Assembly: GCF_017745675.1 (NCBI RefSeq)
Contig: NZ_JAFLJM010000025.1
Coordinates: 1 to 55,234, forward strand
Reading direction: 5' to 3'
Length of the DNA: 55,234 nt
Source of the DNA: Alkalihalobacillus sp. BA299
GTDB taxonomy: Bacteria; Bacillota; Bacilli; Bacillales; Bacillaceae_F
Part shown: piece by piece, positions 54,045 to 55,234 of the stretch
Layout: each line of letters begins with the position of its first letter
Position numbering within the stretch: the first letter of the stretch is position 1
Position numbers and translations under genes: made by a program
The notes under the pieces: generated by a model
Told to the model about the DNA's origin: nothing
Database searches by the model: none
The model's input: the letters and a program-made list of their open reading frames with translations, nothing else

Positions 54045-54986
54045 ATGAAAGTATTAAAAATATCACCGCGAGGCTATTGTTATGGTGTTGTCGATGCGAT
54101 GGTACTCGCTAGACAAGCCGCCCAGAACCTTGATTTACCTCGCCCTATATATATATTAGGTATGATCGTTCATAATAAACATGTTACAGAAGCCTTTGAA
54201 GAAGAAGGCATAATTTCCCTAGACGGTCCAAATCGATTAGAGATCATAAAGCAAGTTGAGAAAGGTACTGTTATCTTTACAGCTCACGGAGTCTCCCCAG
54301 AGGTTCGGAAACTTGCAAAAGAAAAAGGTTTGACAGTTGTAGATGCAACATGTCCAGACGTAACAAAGACTCATGACTTAATTTTAGAGAAAAAGGCTGA
54401 AGGGTATCACGTTATTTACGTCGGAAAAAAAGGCCATCCAGAACCTGAAGGAGCACTCGGTGTCGCACCCGATATCGTTCATTTAGTTGAATCTACTGAC
54501 GATGTGGAAAAACTTCAAATAGCTAATGAAAAAATTATTATTACGAACCAAACAACTATGAGCCAATGGGACGTTGCTGATATTATGAATCATGCACTAA
54601 AAAAATATCCCCATGCAGAGATTCATAATGAAATTTGTTTAGCTACGCAAGTACGACAAGAAGCTGTTGCTAAACAAGCAAAAGAAGCTGACCTTGTTAT
54701 AGTGGTCGGCGATCCAAAAAGTAATAACTCTAATCGCTTAGCACAAGTCTCTGAACAAATTGCGGGTACAAAAGCATATCGAATTTCTGACCTATCTGAA
54801 TTAAATCTAGAATGGCTAGCGGGAGTGAACGTTGTCGGTGTAACATCTGGTGCTTCGACACCAACTCCTATTACAAAAGAGGTTATTGATTTCTTAGAAA
54901 AGTATGATCCTACAGATGAAACTACTTGGGAAAAAGAACGCAAAGTTACTCTGCAAAAAATCTTGCCAAAAGTAAAATCTAAATAA
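54045..54986 (+). CDS. ispH: 4-hydroxy-3-methylbut-2-enyl diphosphate reductase
   Basis: 313 residues. Last step of the MEP pathway: HMBPP to IPP and DMAPP. Cluster Cys are in [22 protein letters not shown] and [10 protein letters not shown]; substrate motifs [18 protein letters not shown] and [10 protein letters not shown] and GVTSGASTP are present. GATAGGAGG precedes the ATG. No terminator is seen before the insertion sequence end at 55030. Confidence 0.96.
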   Translation: MKVLKISPRGYCYGVVDAMVLARQAAQNLDLPRPIYILGMIVHNKHVTEAFEEEGIISLDGPNRLEIIKQVEKGTVIFTAHGVSPEVRKLAKEKGLTVVDATCPDVTKTHDLILEKKAEGYHVIYVGKKGHPEPEGALGVAPDIVHLVESTDDVEKLQIANEKIIITNQTTMSQWDVADIMNHALKKYPHAEIHNEICLATQVRQEAVAKQAKEADLVIVVGDPKSNNSNRLAQVSEQIAGTKAYRISDLSELNLEWLAGVNVVGVTSGASTPTPITKEVIDFLEKYDPTDETTWEKERKVTLQKILPKVKSK

Positions 54987-55029
54987 GATATTTTTACTTT
55001 CTTATTCTTAGATAAAAAACGCATGGATT

Positions 55030-55055
55030 TGAACTGCACCCCAATTGTTGGACAC
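55030..55055 (+). repeat. Left terminal inverted repeat of an IS3-family element
   Basis: TGAACTGCACCCCAATTGTTGGACA: begins with TG and has the CTGCACCCC core common in IS3/IS150-type ends. The inner half pairs with TAACAATTGGAGGTGCAG (55059-55076), giving a hairpin that covers the transposase ribosome-binding site. The right end is outside the window. Confidence 0.75.
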
Positions 55056-55084
55056 TATCTAACAATTGGAGGTGCAGTTTTTCT

Positions 55085-55234
55085 ATGGCTAAATATACCC
55101 TTGAGGTAAAAATTTCAGCAGTTACACGCTATTTGGAGGGTGTAGAAAGTTTTGTTTCTATTGGGAGATCGATTGGGACATCTGAAAGTGTGATTATGAA
55201 CTGGGTTAAGCAATTTGAATATCATGGCATTGAG
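55085..55234 (+). CDS. Transposase OrfA, N-terminal 50 residues
   Basis: MAKYTLEVKISAVTRYLEG followed by VESFVSIGRSIGTSESVIMN and WVKQF. A helix-turn-helix of the IS3-family OrfA/IS150 InsJ type that binds the terminal repeats. GGAGGTG 8-10 nt upstream is inside the hairpin formed with the inverted repeat. The frame stays open to the window end; OrfB should follow by -1 frameshift. Confidence 0.82.
   Translation, partial: MAKYTLEVKISAVTRYLEGVESFVSIGRSIGTSESVIMNWVKQFEYHGIE

Larger units (their letters stand above)
55030..55234 (+). mobile_element. IS3-family (IS150 group) insertion sequence, truncated by window end
   Basis: Left inverted repeat followed by the start of an OrfA transposase gene. 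Inserted 44 bp after the ispH stop codon, in the same direction. No target duplication can be judged without the other end. Confidence 0.8.

Overview
The window is chromosomal DNA from a low-GC, spore-forming member of the Bacillaceae. The evidence is Bacillus-type Shine-Dalgarno sites, frequent TTG starts, a GerA/SpoVAF-family germination gene, competence genes, an rrn operon with tandem P1/P2 promoters, and gene order matching the Bacillus subtilis comG-yqg-yqf block (comGA ... yqgU ... glcK-yqgQ ... gluP ... yqgN-rpmG ... pbpA-yqgE-sodA ... yqfZ-ispG-yqfX-yqfW-zur ... yqfT-nfo-cshB-yqfQ-ispH). The species cannot be named from this sequence alone.

Layout. 1-545: 5' end of a 16S rRNA gene on the minus strand with its leader and two promoters, directly after comGB. 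0.5-2.9 kb: comGA-comGB and a lone tRNA-Gln. 2.9-8.6 kb: a two-domain gene (DUF1385-like membrane part plus YqgV-type thiamine-binding domain), an unknown membrane-anchored protein, and a TPP-riboswitch operon thiE-thiS-thiG-thiO-thiD. 8.6-13.9 kb: lipoprotein yqgU, aspA, yqgQ-glcK, a membrane protein and yueI. 13.9-24.2 kb: a solitary GerA-type germination gene, an M42 peptidase, an unknown protein, HAD phosphatase-gluP rhomboid, ldh, thiF, a DUF92 protein, yqgN and rpmG. 24.2-35.9 kb: a GH15 glucosidase, two small cell-envelope genes, pbpA, a probable 6S RNA, yqgE, sodA, uppP, a five-tRNA cluster, yqgB, a degraded chemotaxis-receptor tail and an NfeD protein. 36-44.5 kb: a 40-codon ORF, a DUF1002 secreted protein, an MFS pump, yqfZ-ispG, yqfX, yqfW and a zinc-type operon (ATPase, two permeases, zur). 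44.7-55.2 kb: ppx-ppk with a well-formed PhoP box before ppk, a second metal ABC cassette with an MntR-like operator, yqfT, nfo, cshB, yqfQ, ispH, and the left end of an IS3-family element running off the window.

Functional themes. Thiamine: TPP-controlled operon, a distant thiF and a fused thiamine-binding domain. Metals: zur plus two ABC importers, both without a solute-binding protein here, together with a cysteine-poor L33 and Mn-type SodA. Phosphate: ppx-ppk with PhoP boxes, while the pst operon found at the pbpA locus in B. subtilis is absent from this window. Isoprenoid and envelope: ispG, ispH, uppP and pbpA. Intergenic regions carry several dispersed repeats, including three related copies of one structured element (27.4, 34.0 and 50.75 kb) and a nested palindromic repeat at 23.7 kb. 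No CRISPR array or prophage was seen.
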